Assembly (NCBI RefSeq): GCF_016124105.1 | Contig: NZ_JADGMQ010000008.1 | Location: 1 to 64,000, forward strand | Source: Aquamicrobium zhengzhouense | GTDB lineage: Bacteria > Pseudomonadota > Alphaproteobacteria > Rhizobiales > Rhizobiaceae | Direction of reading: 5' to 3' | DNA length: 64,000 bases | Shown: one piece after another, positions 1-8,827 of the stretch | Numbering within the stretch: the stretch's first letter is position 1 | How the letters are laid out: each line of letters begins with the position of its first letter | Position numbers and translations under genes: made by a program | Notes under the pieces: model-generated | What the model saw: the letters and a program-made list of their open reading frames with translations, nothing else | Databases searched by the model: none | What the model was told of the DNA's origin: nothing

Positions 1-71
1 CCAACATCAGGCGGCCTTGTCATATCCAGAACACGCAAGGTAAGCTCACGCTTGCTTTGGACGCCAGTCCA

Positions 72-99
72 AAATGGTGACGCGGGGTGGAGCAGCCCG
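72..99 (+). repeat. 5' fragment of tRNA-fMet with its leader (direct repeat copy)
   Basis: These 28 bases are identical to 195-222, which hold the 9-base leader and the first 19 bases of the intact initiator tRNA. The copy stops in the D arm, so it cannot make a tRNA. It is either a leftover of a tRNA duplication or a recombination scar. Confidence 0.75.
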
Positions 100-203
100 T
101 TCGGCCTGAAATTGATCCACAGGATCAATTCCTTGACGGCCTCACCTCATCAGGCTACGCCTGACTTCGCTCCCGGGCCACAAACGCCCGGTTCAAATGG
201 TGA

Positions 204-280
<77 letters not shown>

Positions 281-336
281 ACTTCAAACTTCTCAGCAAT
301 CAACATTCAACGCCGCGCACTTCAGGGTCAGCTGGC

Positions 337-352
337 GGGACGCATGCGTCCC
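337..352. repeat. 16-bp perfect palindrome
   Basis: GGGACGCATGCGTCCC reads the same on both strands. It lies between the intact tRNA-fMet and the 3' tRNA remnant, just before the retained D-arm piece. Its role is unknown. It could be part of a short interspersed repeat or the junction of an old insertion. Confidence 0.5.
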
Positions 353-359
353 TGGCCGA

Positions 360-426
360 GGTAGCTCCTCGTCCTGCGGACCATAAGCTGAAGGTCGTTG
401 GTTCAAATCCAACCCCCGCAACCAAC
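360..426 (+). pseudogene. tRNA-fMet remnant (3' half)
   Basis: Bases 382-426 match 238-282 of the intact tRNA and flank with one mismatch in 45 bases: half of the anticodon loop, the variable loop, T arm, acceptor 3' strand and CCA. The D-arm piece GGTAGCTC is retained at 360-367, but unrelated bases replace the anticodon 5' stem and no 5' acceptor strand is present. It cannot fold as a tRNA. The duplicated 3' end looks like an attachment-site footprint or a failed tandem duplication. Confidence 0.7.
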
Positions 427-651
427 AAATCCCCTCAATCGATAGATGCAGGACGCCAGATGTACCCCGATCTGGCGCGCCAGACTTTTATTCTCCTGGC
501 GGAATTGGTTCGTCGCCGATGCTTGAGCATGAAAACGACGGGGAACTAGTTCAGGCTTTGCGGCATGGCATCGTCATGATGATTGGTCGAAAGGGCCATA
601 TTGCGCGTTACAGACGCGAGCATGTGCGCTTGCCAAGAGACGCTAGCAAAA

Positions 652-728
652 TGGTGATCCCGACAGGATTCGAACCTGTGACCCCCAGATTAGGAATCTG
701 GTGCTCTATCCTGCTGAGCTACGGGACC
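652..728 (-). tRNA. tRNA-Arg (CCT anticodon)
   Basis: A 77-nt cloverleaf on the minus strand with encoded CCA. The anticodon loop is TTCCTAA (anticodon CCT), decoding the rare arginine codon AGG. The acceptor GGTCCCG pairs with CGGGATC through one G-T wobble, and the T loop is TTCGAAT. It lies downstream of the convergent tRNA-fMet cluster and about 50 bases after the end of the amidohydrolase gene. Confidence 0.95.
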
Positions 729-781
729 GCCAATGCGGATATAAACGGTTCCATTGGCTTAGCCAACCGTTTTGGTGATAT

Positions 782-1948
782 TCATGCGCGGCTTGCAGCG
801 GTTTCCGCGATGCGGATCCAATAGGCTATGCCGTGGGGGAGGGCATCGTCGTTGAAGTCGTAAGCAGGATTGTGGAGGCTGGCCGTATCGCCATTGCCTG
901 TAAAGATGAATGCTCCCGGCCGCGCGATCAGCATGTAAGAGAAGTCTTCACTGGCCATGAGAGGACGAAGCTCGGTATCGACCTTTGAAGTGCCGGCGAC
1001 TTCCTGTGCGACCTGGATCGCGAAATCTGTCTCCGCGTCATGGTTGACGGTCACGGGGTAATTGATCTTGATCTCGACGTCAGCGCGCACGCCAAGTGCA
1101 GCTGCAACACCCTCTGCGATCTCCTTGATGCGCTTGTAGGTGTTGTCGCTGACCTCCTGTCGCAGGGTACGTATCGTTCCGCCAAGGAATGCGCTTTGCG
1201 GGATGATGTTGTGGGTGTCGCCGGCGTGGAACTGGGTCACAGAAACTACCACAGCGTCGAGTGGATCTGTGTTGCGGGACGCGATTGTCTGCAAGGCCTG
1301 TACGATCTGACTTCCGGCGATGATCGGATCTGCGCCCGTATGCGGCATGGCAGCATGTGCGCCTTTGCCGTGCAGGGTAATCTGAAATTCGGCGGTCGCC
1401 GCCATGATCGGGCCGGGGCAGATGGCAAATTGCCCAACTGGGAGACCAGGCATGTTGTGCATGCCATAGACCTGATCGATCCCGAAGCGCTCCATCATGC
1501 CATCGTCAACCATGGCCTTTCCTCCGGCACCGCCCTCTTCGGCTGGCTGGAAGATCGTGACGACCGAACCTGAAAAATTACGCGTCTGCGCGAGATATTT
1601 GGCGGCACCGAGCAACATGGTGGTGTGGCCGTCGTGCCCGCAAGCGTGCATCTTTCCCGGCTTGGTTGATGCGTAAGGCGTGCCGGTCACTTCGGTGAGG
1701 GGAAGGGCATCCATATCCGCCCGCAGACCGATGGTCGGACCATCACCCTGCGAGCCGCGAATGACGGCAACGACCCCTGTTCGACCAATTCCGGTAACCA
1801 CCTCGTCGCAACCGAATTCCCGAAGTTTGGTCGCCACGAATTCAGCGGTCTCGTGCACGTCGTACAGGAGTTCGGGTATCGAGTGGAGATGACGGCGCCA
1901 GGCGGTTACTTCATCGTGCATAGTGGTGACCCGGCTTAGAATCGGCAT
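782..1948 (-). CDS. M20 family amidohydrolase (hippurate hydrolase-like)
   Basis: A 388-aa zinc- or manganese-dependent amidohydrolase of the M20D/HipO group, which cleaves N-acyl amino acids or small amides in the cytoplasm. Visible motifs are RADMDALPL at about residue 76, the metal-binding HACGHDGH at 101-108 and the catalytic pair in QPAEEGG near 142. The length fits the family. AGGA lies eight bases before the ATG at 1948. It diverges from the DD-carboxypeptidase gene. The true substrate cannot be read from sequence. Confidence 0.88.
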   Translation of the reverse strand: MPILSRVTTMHDEVTAWRRHLHSIPELLYDVHETAEFVATKLREFGCDEVVTGIGRTGVVAVIRGSQGDGPTIGLRADMDALPLTEVTGTPYASTKPGKMHACGHDGHTTMLLGAAKYLAQTRNFSGSVVTIFQPAEEGGAGGKAMVDDGMMERFGIDQVYGMHNMPGLPVGQFAICPGPIMAATAEFQITLHGKGAHAAMPHTGADPIIAGSQIVQALQTIASRNTDPLDAVVVSVTQFHAGDTHNIIPQSAFLGGTIRTLRQEVSDNTYKRIKEIAEGVAAALGVRADVEIKINYPVTVNHDAETDFAIQVAQEVAGTSKVDTELRPLMASEDFSYMLIARPGAFIFTGNGDTASLHNPAYDFNDDALPHGIAYWIRIAETAASRA

Positions 1949-2142
1949 TATACAGTCCTCGTCATACTCCAGCGTATGCCTGTTGCTCGTATCGGCGACA
2001 GGCCCTACGGGTTCTTTGCCTTCTTGGCGTCACATAGATTAAATAGCAAGATCGGACTTTCGATACAGGGACAGCTGCGGCGTTGGCGCGTTTCTTACCG
2101 CCGGCAATTTGGTGTCCCACGGTACGGCAAGGGCGGTTCACG

Positions 2143-3231
2143 ATGAAGTTCAGGTCTACGATTATCGCAGGATTGCTGCTGTCTTTCGCGTCAGGAAGCG
2201 CCGCGGCGGGGCCGGCGATATTGTTGGACCTTGATAGCGGCAAGGTGCTCGAACACGAGGATGTGTTTGCGCCCTGGTATCCGGCTTCTCTTACCAAGCT
2301 CATGACGACCCTGGTGGTTTTCCGGGCTGTAAAGGCCGGTGAAATTACCCTTCAATCACCCGTACGCATTTCTGAGCGGGCTGCCAAAGAGCCGCCGAGC
2401 AAGATGGGTTACAAACCCGGTACCGTTATTACCTATGAAAATGCGATCCGCATCCTGATGGTGAAATCTGCAAATGATGTCGCCACCGCGATCGCAGAGA
2501 GCTTGACCGGCACACGTCAGGCGTTTGCGGCGCGTATGAATGAAGAGGCCAAGCGCCTCGGAATGACGTCTACACGCTTCGTCAATGCACATGGCCTTCA
2601 TGCTGATGAGCAGGTGACGACCGCGCGAGATCTTGCCATTCTCGCCATGGCGGTCTGGAACGAGTTTCCGGAGTATCACGAATATTACGGGATCGAGGCG
2701 TTAAAGGCGGGAACGCAAACCCTCGACAATCACAACGATCTCATCATGCGCTTCGATGGCGCGAACGGTATGAAGACGGGCTACACATGCCCGTCCGGAT
2801 TCAATCTGATTGCCACTGCGGAACGGCAGGGCAGGTCCCTCATGGCCGTGGTGATCGGTGAGCCGACAGTAGAGGCGCGCGCCGACAAGGCTGCCAACAT
2901 GCTGGCGCGAGGATTTGAAACGATGGGGGATTCCTCTCCGTTCATTGGTCAGCTGCGCGCTTCGGGGAAGGAGGCTGCAAGCCCTCCCAATCTGCGTCCC
3001 GTTATCTGTACCCAGGAACATTGGAAGGCGGTGGAAGCGGCGCGCGGCCCAAGCGGCAAGCCCAAATACACCTCGCCGCATCTGAAGGACCTGCCGCAGC
3101 GCGAGCGTGTGGCTGTTGCGATCAGTACGGGAGCCACGGGACCAGAGTCGAAAGCTCCGCGCTATGCTAATGTGCCACTTCCGACCCCGCGTCCTGAATA
3201 CACTCCAACAAGCGTCGCGGAAGGCGGCTGA
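2143..3231 (+). CDS. dacC: D-alanyl-D-alanine carboxypeptidase (PBP5/6 type)
   Basis: A periplasmic serine DD-carboxypeptidase that trims the terminal D-Ala from peptidoglycan stem peptides. Starting at 2143 gives 362 aa with a clear signal peptide (residues 1 to about 22, ending ASGSAAA). An upstream in-frame ATG at 2083 would add a non-signal leader and is rejected. The three active-site motifs are present: S49-LTK, S109-AN and K211-TG. The C-terminus has a short PBP5-like extension rich in Pro but no obvious amphipathic anchor. The CobW gene begins three bases after the stop, so the two are probably cotranscribed. The symbol could equally be dacA or dacF. Confidence 0.88.
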   Translation: MKFRSTIIAGLLLSFASGSAAAGPAILLDLDSGKVLEHEDVFAPWYPASLTKLMTTLVVFRAVKAGEITLQSPVRISERAAKEPPSKMGYKPGTVITYENAIRILMVKSANDVATAIAESLTGTRQAFAARMNEEAKRLGMTSTRFVNAHGLHADEQVTTARDLAILAMAVWNEFPEYHEYYGIEALKAGTQTLDNHNDLIMRFDGANGMKTGYTCPSGFNLIATAERQGRSLMAVVIGEPTVEARADKAANMLARGFETMGDSSPFIGQLRASGKEAASPPNLRPVICTQEHWKAVEAARGPSGKPKYTSPHLKDLPQRERVAVAISTGATGPESKAPRYANVPLPTPRPEYTPTSVAEGG

Positions 3232-3234
3232 TTT

Positions 3235-4359
3235 ATGCACAATACTCCTATTGCGGTATCGGTCCTGACGGGGTTTCTCGGTGCGGGCAAGACGACTTTG
3301 CTCAACCGGCTTCTGAAAGATCCAGCGCTCGAAAATACCGCTGTCATCATCAATGAGTTTGGCGAGGTCTCGGTCGATCACATGCTGGTCGAACAGGCCT
3401 CCGATGGGATCATTCAGCTCGCCGATGGTTGCCTTTGCTGCACCGTTCGCGGCGAGCTGGTCGATACGCTGGCTGAGCTGATCGAAAAATCGCAGACCGG
3501 CAAGATCCAGCCATTGAAGCGGATCGTCGTCGAGACGACGGGTCTTGCGGATCCTGTTCCGGTCTTGCAATCGATTATGGGCGATCCGGTTCTCGCGCGG
3601 ATGCTGCGCCTTGACGGCGTTATCTGTGTCGTGGACGCGGTGAATGGTGCGGCAACGCTCAGCGCGCATGAGCAGGCTGTCAGGCAGGCAGCCGTTGCCG
3701 ATCGGATCGTCATTTCAAAGGCAGAGCTTGCGGAGCCGCACGAAGAGGCCTCGCTGCGGGCACGGCTATCCGTTATCAATCCATCCGCAGAGGTACTGGA
3801 TGCCGGGCGCGGCGAAGCGGGTGTGAGCCAGTTGTTTGAATGCGGTCTTTACAATCCGCAGACAAAGACAGCGGACGTCCGGCGCTGGCTGGGTGAAGAT
3901 CAGGCCCATAACCATCAGCACCATGATCATCACGATCATGATTGCGAGGGGCATGGATGCACTCACCACCACCACCATCACCATGATGAGCGGGTAAAGA
4001 GCATTTCGCTGGTGCACGACAAGCCGGTCTCCTACTCGACGGTCGAGATGTTCCTTGATCTGCTGCGTTCAACGCAAGGAGAGCATCTACTGCGCATGAA
4101 GGGCGTGATCGAGGTGGTTGAGGACATGGACCGCCCGCTCGTTATCCATGGCGTGCAGAAATTGCTGCACCCGCCCGCATGGCTGCCAGAATGGCCGGAG
4201 GGACCGCGTGGTACGCGGCTCGTGCTAATCGGTTATGATCTTTCGGAAGACTATACCCGCAAGCTCTTCTCAGCTTTCGTGGGGGAGCCAATGATTGATA
4301 CCGCCGATGGTGCGGCACTGTCCGACAATCCACTGGCAATAGCAGGCTTCAAGGCCTGA
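3235..4359 (+). CDS. CobW/COG0523 family GTPase, metal chaperone
   Basis: A 374-aa G3E P-loop GTPase of the CobW/ZigA/YjiA family, which uses GTP hydrolysis to deliver zinc or another divalent metal to target enzymes. The P-loop GFLGAGKTT is at 13-21, the metal-binding CLCC at 66-69, and a histidine cluster (many HHH and HDH runs) at about 225-250. A C-terminal CobW_C domain follows. It starts three bases after the carboxypeptidase stop. The name CobW does not prove a role in cobalamin synthesis: cobST lie 30 kb away. No Zur box was seen upstream. Confidence 0.88.
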   Translation: MHNTPIAVSVLTGFLGAGKTTLLNRLLKDPALENTAVIINEFGEVSVDHMLVEQASDGIIQLADGCLCCTVRGELVDTLAELIEKSQTGKIQPLKRIVVETTGLADPVPVLQSIMGDPVLARMLRLDGVICVVDAVNGAATLSAHEQAVRQAAVADRIVISKAELAEPHEEASLRARLSVINPSAEVLDAGRGEAGVSQLFECGLYNPQTKTADVRRWLGEDQAHNHQHHDHHDHDCEGHGCTHHHHHHHDERVKSISLVHDKPVSYSTVEMFLDLLRSTQGEHLLRMKGVIEVVEDMDRPLVIHGVQKLLHPPAWLPEWPEGPRGTRLVLIGYDLSEDYTRKLFSAFVGEPMIDTADGAALSDNPLAIAGFKA

Positions 4360-4383
4360 GACACAGGCTTGTCTGACGCGGAG

Positions 4384-4410
4384 GCCGGGGTATCGCACTC
4401 CGGCTTTTTT
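4384..4410 (+). terminator. Rho-independent terminator after the CobW gene
   Basis: A stem GCCGG/CCGGC, extended by inner pairs, is followed by six T residues. It lies 25 bases after the GTPase stop and just before the convergent tusA end. Confidence 0.8.
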
Positions 4411-4416
4411 CTATCG

Positions 4417-4653
4417 TCAACAGCGCTCGATTAGGAAGCGATGAGAGCCATCGGCAGCGGTTTCGCTGCTGATGAGGCGGTGCCCGCTGTCGTTGCAGAA
4501 GGCGGGAATATCGATGACCGCCAGCGGATCTGTGGTTTCCACCCAGATGCGGGAGCCGCGCGGCATCCCTGCCAGTCTCTTGCGCGTGCGCAGGACAGGC
4601 AGCGGACAGTTAAGTCCCTTCAAATCATAAACGTCATGACTTCGCGGCTGCAC
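4417..4653 (-). CDS. tusA: TusA/SirA-family sulfurtransferase
   Basis: A 78-aa small cytoplasmic sulfur carrier. The family signature CPLP starts at C16, the residue that would carry the persulfide. Family members relay sulfur to tRNA thiolation, molybdenum cofactor or other acceptors. It starts three bases after the stop of the L,D-transpeptidase and is presumably its operon partner, an odd functional pairing. A dedicated TusBCDE set is not present here, so the acceptor is unknown. Confidence 0.85.
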   Translation of the reverse strand: MQPRSHDVYDLKGLNCPLPVLRTRKRLAGMPRGSRIWVETTDPLAVIDIPAFCNDSGHRLISSETAADGSHRFLIERC

Positions 4654-4656
4654 GAC

Positions 4657-5838
4657 TTATCCGCCAAACATGCCGAGCAGGCGGCTGCGAAGCCCGGGCT
4701 TCTCCGAAACAACCGTCTCGGCCTGTGCGGCTCCCGTAGCTTCGGCAATGCCGCTTTCTGCGCGGGCAGTCGCTGCAGGCGTAGGGACCTCTGCAACGGT
4801 GGCTGGAGCTTGAGCCGGGGCGGTGGTCTGTGCGGGACGCTGCTGCTCCGCGAGCATCACCTGGGGCCGCTCCAAGGTTGGGGGCTCGCGTGAAACGCGT
4901 TCTCCGCGTGCGCGTCTGCGTGACCAGTCAGCAACGAGGCTCGCTTCCTTGAAGCCGGCGATCGTAGGGGCAGGGCTCTTGTTGCTCTTCTTGCCGAGCG
5001 CTGCCTGGAATGCGCTGTCATAGGTCTTCAGATAGCTGCGGTAGGCGATCTCAAGCGACTGCGGCTTTGCCAGAGACGGGCATGCGGCAACCGGATTGAG
5101 CGGACGTCCATCAGTCGCAACCGAGTTGAAGACGTAACGCTTGCCACAAACGTCTACCTTGGGCGGGACCTTTGTGATTTCGAAGTGGTCATAGCCTTCC
5201 TTCAGCATGGTCCAGAACTCGTAGTTCGGATCATCCTTGTAACGCGCCATATTTGCCGGCGTCATGCGGAAGGGAAACGCCTGGATCTGGAACGATTGCT
5301 GGCCGCCTTTGAAGGCGTCGCGCGCAAATGCGTAGATTTCCTCGACCTGCTTGTCGGTCATGGAGTAGCAGCCTGCGGATGAGCAGGCACCATGAACCAT
5401 CAGGTGCTGGCCGGTCCGGCCATTGGCGCGATCATAGCTGTTTGGAAAGCCGATATTGAACGCCAGATGATAAGACGAGCGCGGGTTCATCTGGTGCGGG
5501 CCGACGGAATAAAAACCTTCCGGAGCCTGGCGGTCACCTTCGATGAATTTGGGGCCAAGTCGTCCCGACCATTTGCAGATATCGTAGGAAGCGGCCAGAT
5601 CGTAGCGGCCATTGTCCTTTTGCTTCCACACTTCCAGAACGGCTTCTTCCTTGAAGATGCGGACCATAATCGGCGAAGTTGAAGACATGCCCTTCGCCTT
5701 GAGCGACTGCACCACTCTCGCGGGCAACGGCTTGTTAGCCTTCTCGCTTGAGGGCGCAATATCTTCGAGCGTGCCGTTGCAGCCAGCAAGAAATAGGCCT
5801 GCAATCATAAGCCCGATACTGACAATTCTGGTCGTCAT
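4657..5838 (-). CDS. YafK-like L,D-transpeptidase lipoprotein
   Basis: A 393-aa YkuD-fold protein acting on peptidoglycan in the periplasm, either cross-linking or releasing murein-bound proteins. A lipoprotein signal ends in the lipobox LAGC with C20. The catalytic motif is H149-GACS and SAGC157-Y, with all key residues kept. About 90 residues rich in Ala, Pro and Thr follow the catalytic domain. By resemblance to YafK/DpaA it may hydrolyse rather than form cross-links. Confidence 0.85.
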   Translation of the reverse strand: MTTRIVSIGLMIAGLFLAGCNGTLEDIAPSSEKANKPLPARVVQSLKAKGMSSTSPIMVRIFKEEAVLEVWKQKDNGRYDLAASYDICKWSGRLGPKFIEGDRQAPEGFYSVGPHQMNPRSSYHLAFNIGFPNSYDRANGRTGQHLMVHGACSSAGCYSMTDKQVEEIYAFARDAFKGGQQSFQIQAFPFRMTPANMARYKDDPNYEFWTMLKEGYDHFEITKVPPKVDVCGKRYVFNSVATDGRPLNPVAACPSLAKPQSLEIAYRSYLKTYDSAFQAALGKKSNKSPAPTIAGFKEASLVADWSRRRARGERVSREPPTLERPQVMLAEQQRPAQTTAPAQAPATVAEVPTPAATARAESGIAEATGAAQAETVVSEKPGLRSRLLGMFGG

Positions 5839-6018
5839 GGATCGCGATCTGCTCTGGTTTCAGGAACCGGACCTGAGTGTCCGGGCCAAACACGCCCCGG
5901 AACACACCATAGCCCGGTTAACCTTGAAAAAACCTTACCGCAAACTTTACGGTTGGCCACCGCCAGGCGGAAGGCATGCGCGCAAGTTTGTAGGGAATGC
6001 TGTCAGACCTTTTGTGGC

Positions 6019-6050
6019 AAAAAAGGGGCCGCAATCAGAGCGTGCGGCCC
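6019..6050 (-). terminator. Rho-independent terminator of accA
   Basis: On the minus strand GGGCCGC (6050-6044) pairs with GCGGCCC (6032-6026), followed by a run of six T residues. The accA stop codon at 6035-6037 lies in the loop, so coding sequence and terminator overlap. Confidence 0.8.
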
Positions 6051-6985
6051 ATTGCCAGGAATTTTTCGCGGCGATGTTCGCGGTAATCGATCGGTTCAGC
6101 GCCTAGTTCGGCGAAACCCGTGGCGATCTGTTCGCCAGCGGCCCTTATGACGACGTCCGGCGCGCGATGAGCGCCGCCGAGCGGCTCGCTGATGATCGCG
6201 TCGATGATCTTCAGGCCCAGAAGGTCCTGAGCGGTGATCTTCATGCTGGTAGCCGCGTCTTTCGAACGGGTGGTGTCGCGCCACAGAATAGAGGCGGCAC
6301 CTTCGGGCGAAATGACCGAATAGATGGAATGCTCGAGCATGTAGACCTTGTTCGCAACGGCAATTGCAATTGCGCCCCCCGAGCCACCTTCGCCGATCAC
6401 GACAGAGATGTTCGGCACCTTCAGGCCAAGGCAGGCAGATGTCGAGGTTGCAATGGCCTCAGCCTGACCGCGCTCTTCCGCGCCAATGCCAGGGTAAGCA
6501 CCGGCGGTATCAACGAGGCTCACCACCGGGATCCCGTAGCGGTCGGCCAGTTCCATGATGCGGACAGCCTTGCGATAGCCCTCAGGCCGCGCGCTGCCAA
6601 AATTATGCTTCAGCCGGGTCTGCGTGTCGTTACCTTTTTCAAGGCCGAGAACCGCGACGGACTCGCCACGGAAGCGGGCAAAGCCGGCGACCAACGCCTG
6701 GTCCTCACCAAAAGCGCGATCCCCTGCAAGCGGAGTGAAGTCCGAGAAGAGCCCGCGCACATAATCGAGGCAATGCGGCCGGTCGGGATGACGTGCGACC
6801 TGGACCTTTTGCCAAGGGGTCAGCTGCCGATAGGCTTCGCGCAGCGCGTCCTGCGACCGCTTCTCGAGCCGGGCAATTTCGTCTCCAACGTCGACTGCCT
6901 CGCCGCTCTCGGAAAGCTTCTTCAGTTCGAGAATCTTGCCTTCGAGGTCGGCAACGGGTTTTTCGAAATCGAGATAGTTGAACAT
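6035..6985 (-). CDS. accA: acetyl-CoA carboxylase carboxyltransferase subunit alpha
   Basis: A 316-aa subunit of the malonyl-CoA-forming carboxyltransferase, the first committed step of fatty acid synthesis. It works with AccD as an alpha2beta2 enzyme. The start at 6985 (protein begins MFNYLDFEKP) matches the conserved family N-terminus. The longer open frame to 7066 adds unrelated residues. The glycine-rich acyl-CoA site GEGGSGGA and GAYPGIGAEERGQ are intact. It follows xerD on the same strand with a gap of about 96 bases. Confidence 0.96.
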   Translation of the reverse strand: MFNYLDFEKPVADLEGKILELKKLSESGEAVDVGDEIARLEKRSQDALREAYRQLTPWQKVQVARHPDRPHCLDYVRGLFSDFTPLAGDRAFGEDQALVAGFARFRGESVAVLGLEKGNDTQTRLKHNFGSARPEGYRKAVRIMELADRYGIPVVSLVDTAGAYPGIGAEERGQAEAIATSTSACLGLKVPNISVVIGEGGSGGAIAIAVANKVYMLEHSIYSVISPEGAASILWRDTTRSKDAATSMKITAQDLLGLKIIDAIISEPLGGAHRAPDVVIRAAGEQIATGFAELGAEPIDYREHRREKFLAMGRTL

Positions 6986-7081
6986 TCGCCGTGTCGTGTC
7001 CGAAGGATGGTTGGAGCGAGAATGCCCCGGAAATTTGCCATGCGCGGGCGTAAACGCACGCCTCACATAACGGTCATAAGG

Positions 7082-7996
7082 CTAATCGGCAAGCGGATGA
7101 TGCTTTGTGACCAGTTCGATGAGCCTGTTTTCGAGTACGTGGGTGTAGATTTGCGTCGTTGAAATGTCGGCGTGGCCCAGAAGTTGCTGCACCGCGCGCA
7201 GATCCGCGCCGCGTTGAAGCAGGTGACTTGCGAAGGCGTGACGCAAAACGTGAGGCGAAACTTTTGCGGCGGGGATGCCGGTTCGTGCCGCCAGTGCTTT
7301 CAGTTCACGGGCAAATACCTGGCGGGACAGGTGCCCGCTTTCAGAATCAGCAGGAAACAGAAATGCGCTCTCTGCGCAGGAGGGGACCGTGTTGCGAGAG
7401 GCAATCCACTCCCGCAGCGCTTCTTTCGCCTTAGGTGACAAAGGCACGATGCGATCCTTGCCGCCCTTGCCCCTGACCGTGAAGAACCGCTCGTTTCTGA
7501 GGGCAACCGCAACCGGCAGAGAAACGAGCTCGGATACGCGCAATCCGGTGGCATAAAGCGTCTCCACCAGTGCGTGGAGGCGGAAGGCCGCGAAACGTGC
7601 AGCGTAATCGTTTGCCTCAATCTTCTCGGCTTCAGCGCGGGACAGAAGTTTCAAAACCGCGTCCTCCTGCATCGTCTTGGGGAGTGAAGCAGTTTTTTTC
7701 GGCGAGTCGATCACACTGGTCGGGTCATCTTCGCGAAGACCCTCCGCATGCAGAAACTTGAAGAACTGGCGCAGCGCGGAAAGTTTGCGCGCCTGGGAGG
7801 AGGCGACAAAACCGCGTGCCGAAATGTCGTCGAGCCACCGGCGTATATCCGTCGGCGTTAGGTCGTCGAGGCGGCCGCCAAAGAACTCGGCGGCGTCTTC
7901 AAGATCACGACGATAGGCCTCAAGCGTGTTTTCGCTCGCCCCTCGTTCAGCGCTCATCATTTCCAGAAAGGTTTCGAGCCGGACGGCTGCTTTCAT
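7082..7996 (-). CDS. xerD: tyrosine recombinase XerD
   Basis: A 304-aa site-specific recombinase that resolves chromosome dimers at dif together with XerC and FtsK. The N-terminal SAM-like DNA-binding domain covers about residues 1-95. The catalytic residues are R153, K177 or K180 in the GKGGK turn, H249-LR252, H275 and nucleophile Y284. The start at 7996 has GGAGAGA nine bases upstream. The frame opens to 8137 but the extra residues are not family-like. Chromosomal neighbours argue against a phage integrase. Confidence 0.93.
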   Translation of the reverse strand: MKAAVRLETFLEMMSAERGASENTLEAYRRDLEDAAEFFGGRLDDLTPTDIRRWLDDISARGFVASSQARKLSALRQFFKFLHAEGLREDDPTSVIDSPKKTASLPKTMQEDAVLKLLSRAEAEKIEANDYAARFAAFRLHALVETLYATGLRVSELVSLPVAVALRNERFFTVRGKGGKDRIVPLSPKAKEALREWIASRNTVPSCAESAFLFPADSESGHLSRQVFARELKALAARTGIPAAKVSPHVLRHAFASHLLQRGADLRAVQQLLGHADISTTQIYTHVLENRLIELVTKHHPLAD

Positions 7997-8064
7997 CTGC
8001 TGTCTCTCCGTCCCTCCGCTCGCAAATTGTACAATCACCGCGTTTCCGAATGGTGAACCGTTCC

Positions 8065-8090
8065 GGAACCCAGCGGAGGTGATGTGCGTT
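8065..8090 (+). promoter_or_regulatory. candidate EcfG promoter upstream of the 8115 gene
   Basis: GGAAC at 8065-8069 and CGTT at 8087-8090 are separated by 17 bases, which fits the alphaproteobacterial EcfG consensus. Initiation about seven bases downstream would exclude the ATG at 8082 and supports 8115 as the start codon. Confidence 0.5.
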
Positions 8091-8114
8091 TCTCTGGCGA
8101 AAGGTAAAAAGGTC

Positions 8115-8447
8115 ATGGAACACATCGCCGCATTCATCCTCGCCGTAACATGTTCAGGTGATCTGAAGGATTGCCACGAGCTTCCCGCTCCTTTGCCTGT
8201 TTATGAGACCTATGCAGATTGCACCTCTGACCTGCCAGCCGTTCGCCAGCGGTTTGAGACGTATCAGAACCTGCATATTGCCTGTTTCGAGGTCGATCCT
8301 CTTTTGGCCGAGGTCGACGCGGAAATCGTGTGGGATGTCACAGTGGAGGACGGATTGACGGCGAGCGTGGAACCGATTGAGGCTGAAGAGGTTCTTGTAG
8401 CGTCGAAGCAGCCGCACAACGGTTATTCAGAGACTTTGCATCCTTAG
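8115..8447 (+). CDS. conserved hypothetical protein
   Basis: A 110-aa protein I do not recognise by function. It begins [17 protein letters not shown] and has four cysteines in its first 60 residues (C14, then in DCHELP, DCTSD and ACFEV), suggesting one or two disulfides and export. The N-terminus is hydrophobic enough for a weak signal. AAGGT lies nine bases before the ATG at 8115. An in-frame ATG at 8082 sits directly on a GGAGGTG and has poor spacing. A stress-type promoter lies just upstream. Confidence 0.65.
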   Translation: MEHIAAFILAVTCSGDLKDCHELPAPLPVYETYADCTSDLPAVRQRFETYQNLHIACFEVDPLLAEVDAEIVWDVTVEDGLTASVEPIEAEEVLVASKQPHNGYSETLHP

Positions 8448-8527
8448 GTGGTGGCGCTCTTGAAGCAGACGTTGTGTTGGGGCATCGTCGTTCCGGAAGG
8501 GGCGGATCCAACACCCAGGAGGTTGTA

Positions 8528-8782
8528 ATGAGGAATATGTTGTTCGCGGCCGTTGCCGCTCTGACGATGGCAGGCTGCACGACTGCGGAGCAGGCGGGTA
8601 CGGTTGGCGCCATCGGTGGTGGTCTTGTCGGCGCCGCTGTAGGTGGCACTGAAGGTGCGCTGATCGGCGTTGTTGCTGGCGGTGCCGGTGGCTATCTGCT
8701 GGGTCGCGCATCAGATCGTCCAGGCTATTGTAATTATCGTCACGCACGCACCGGTCGCGTCATCGTCGACCGCTGCTATTGA
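8528..8782 (+). CDS. glycine-zipper lipoprotein
   Basis: An 84-aa outer-membrane-type lipoprotein: signal peptide, lipobox MAGC, then an alternating glycine segment (GAIGGGLVGAAVGGTEGAL and so on) typical of glycine-zipper domains that pack or oligomerise in membranes. The C-terminus has a short Tyr/Arg/Cys-rich tail. AGGAGG lies seven bases before the ATG at 8528. The frame upstream (from 8474) is not part of the gene. Its exact role is unknown. Confidence 0.8.
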   Translation: MRNMLFAAVAALTMAGCTTAEQAGTVGAIGGGLVGAAVGGTEGALIGVVAGGAGGYLLGRASDRPGYCNYRHARTGRVIVDRCY

Positions 8783-8802
8783 TCGATAGGCATAGAGATT
8801 GA

Positions 8803-8826
8803 GGGCTCGGGTTACCGGGCCCTTTT
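8803..8826 (+). terminator. Rho-independent terminator
   Basis: GGGCTCGG pairs with CCGGGCCC (one G-T wobble) around a GTTA loop and is followed by four T residues. It ends the glycine-zipper gene just before the convergent xylG stop. Confidence 0.75.
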
Positions 8827-8827
8827 C

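Noticed and set aside
2701-3669. Long open frame of 322 codons on the minus strand
   Set aside because: It is antisense to the DD-carboxypeptidase and CobW genes and its translation is Arg/His-rich with no family features; a GC-driven shadow.
3900-3990. Short tandem CAT/CAC repeat inside the CobW gene
   Set aside because: It simply encodes the His-rich metal-binding stretch of the family.
3235-4359. CobW gene as part of a cobalamin operon
   Set aside because: It is linked to a peptidoglycan enzyme, and most COG0523 proteins handle zinc; no cobalamin riboswitch was seen upstream.
6167-7162. Open frame of 331 codons on the plus strand
   Set aside because: Antisense to accA and the end of xerD, both unmistakable genes.
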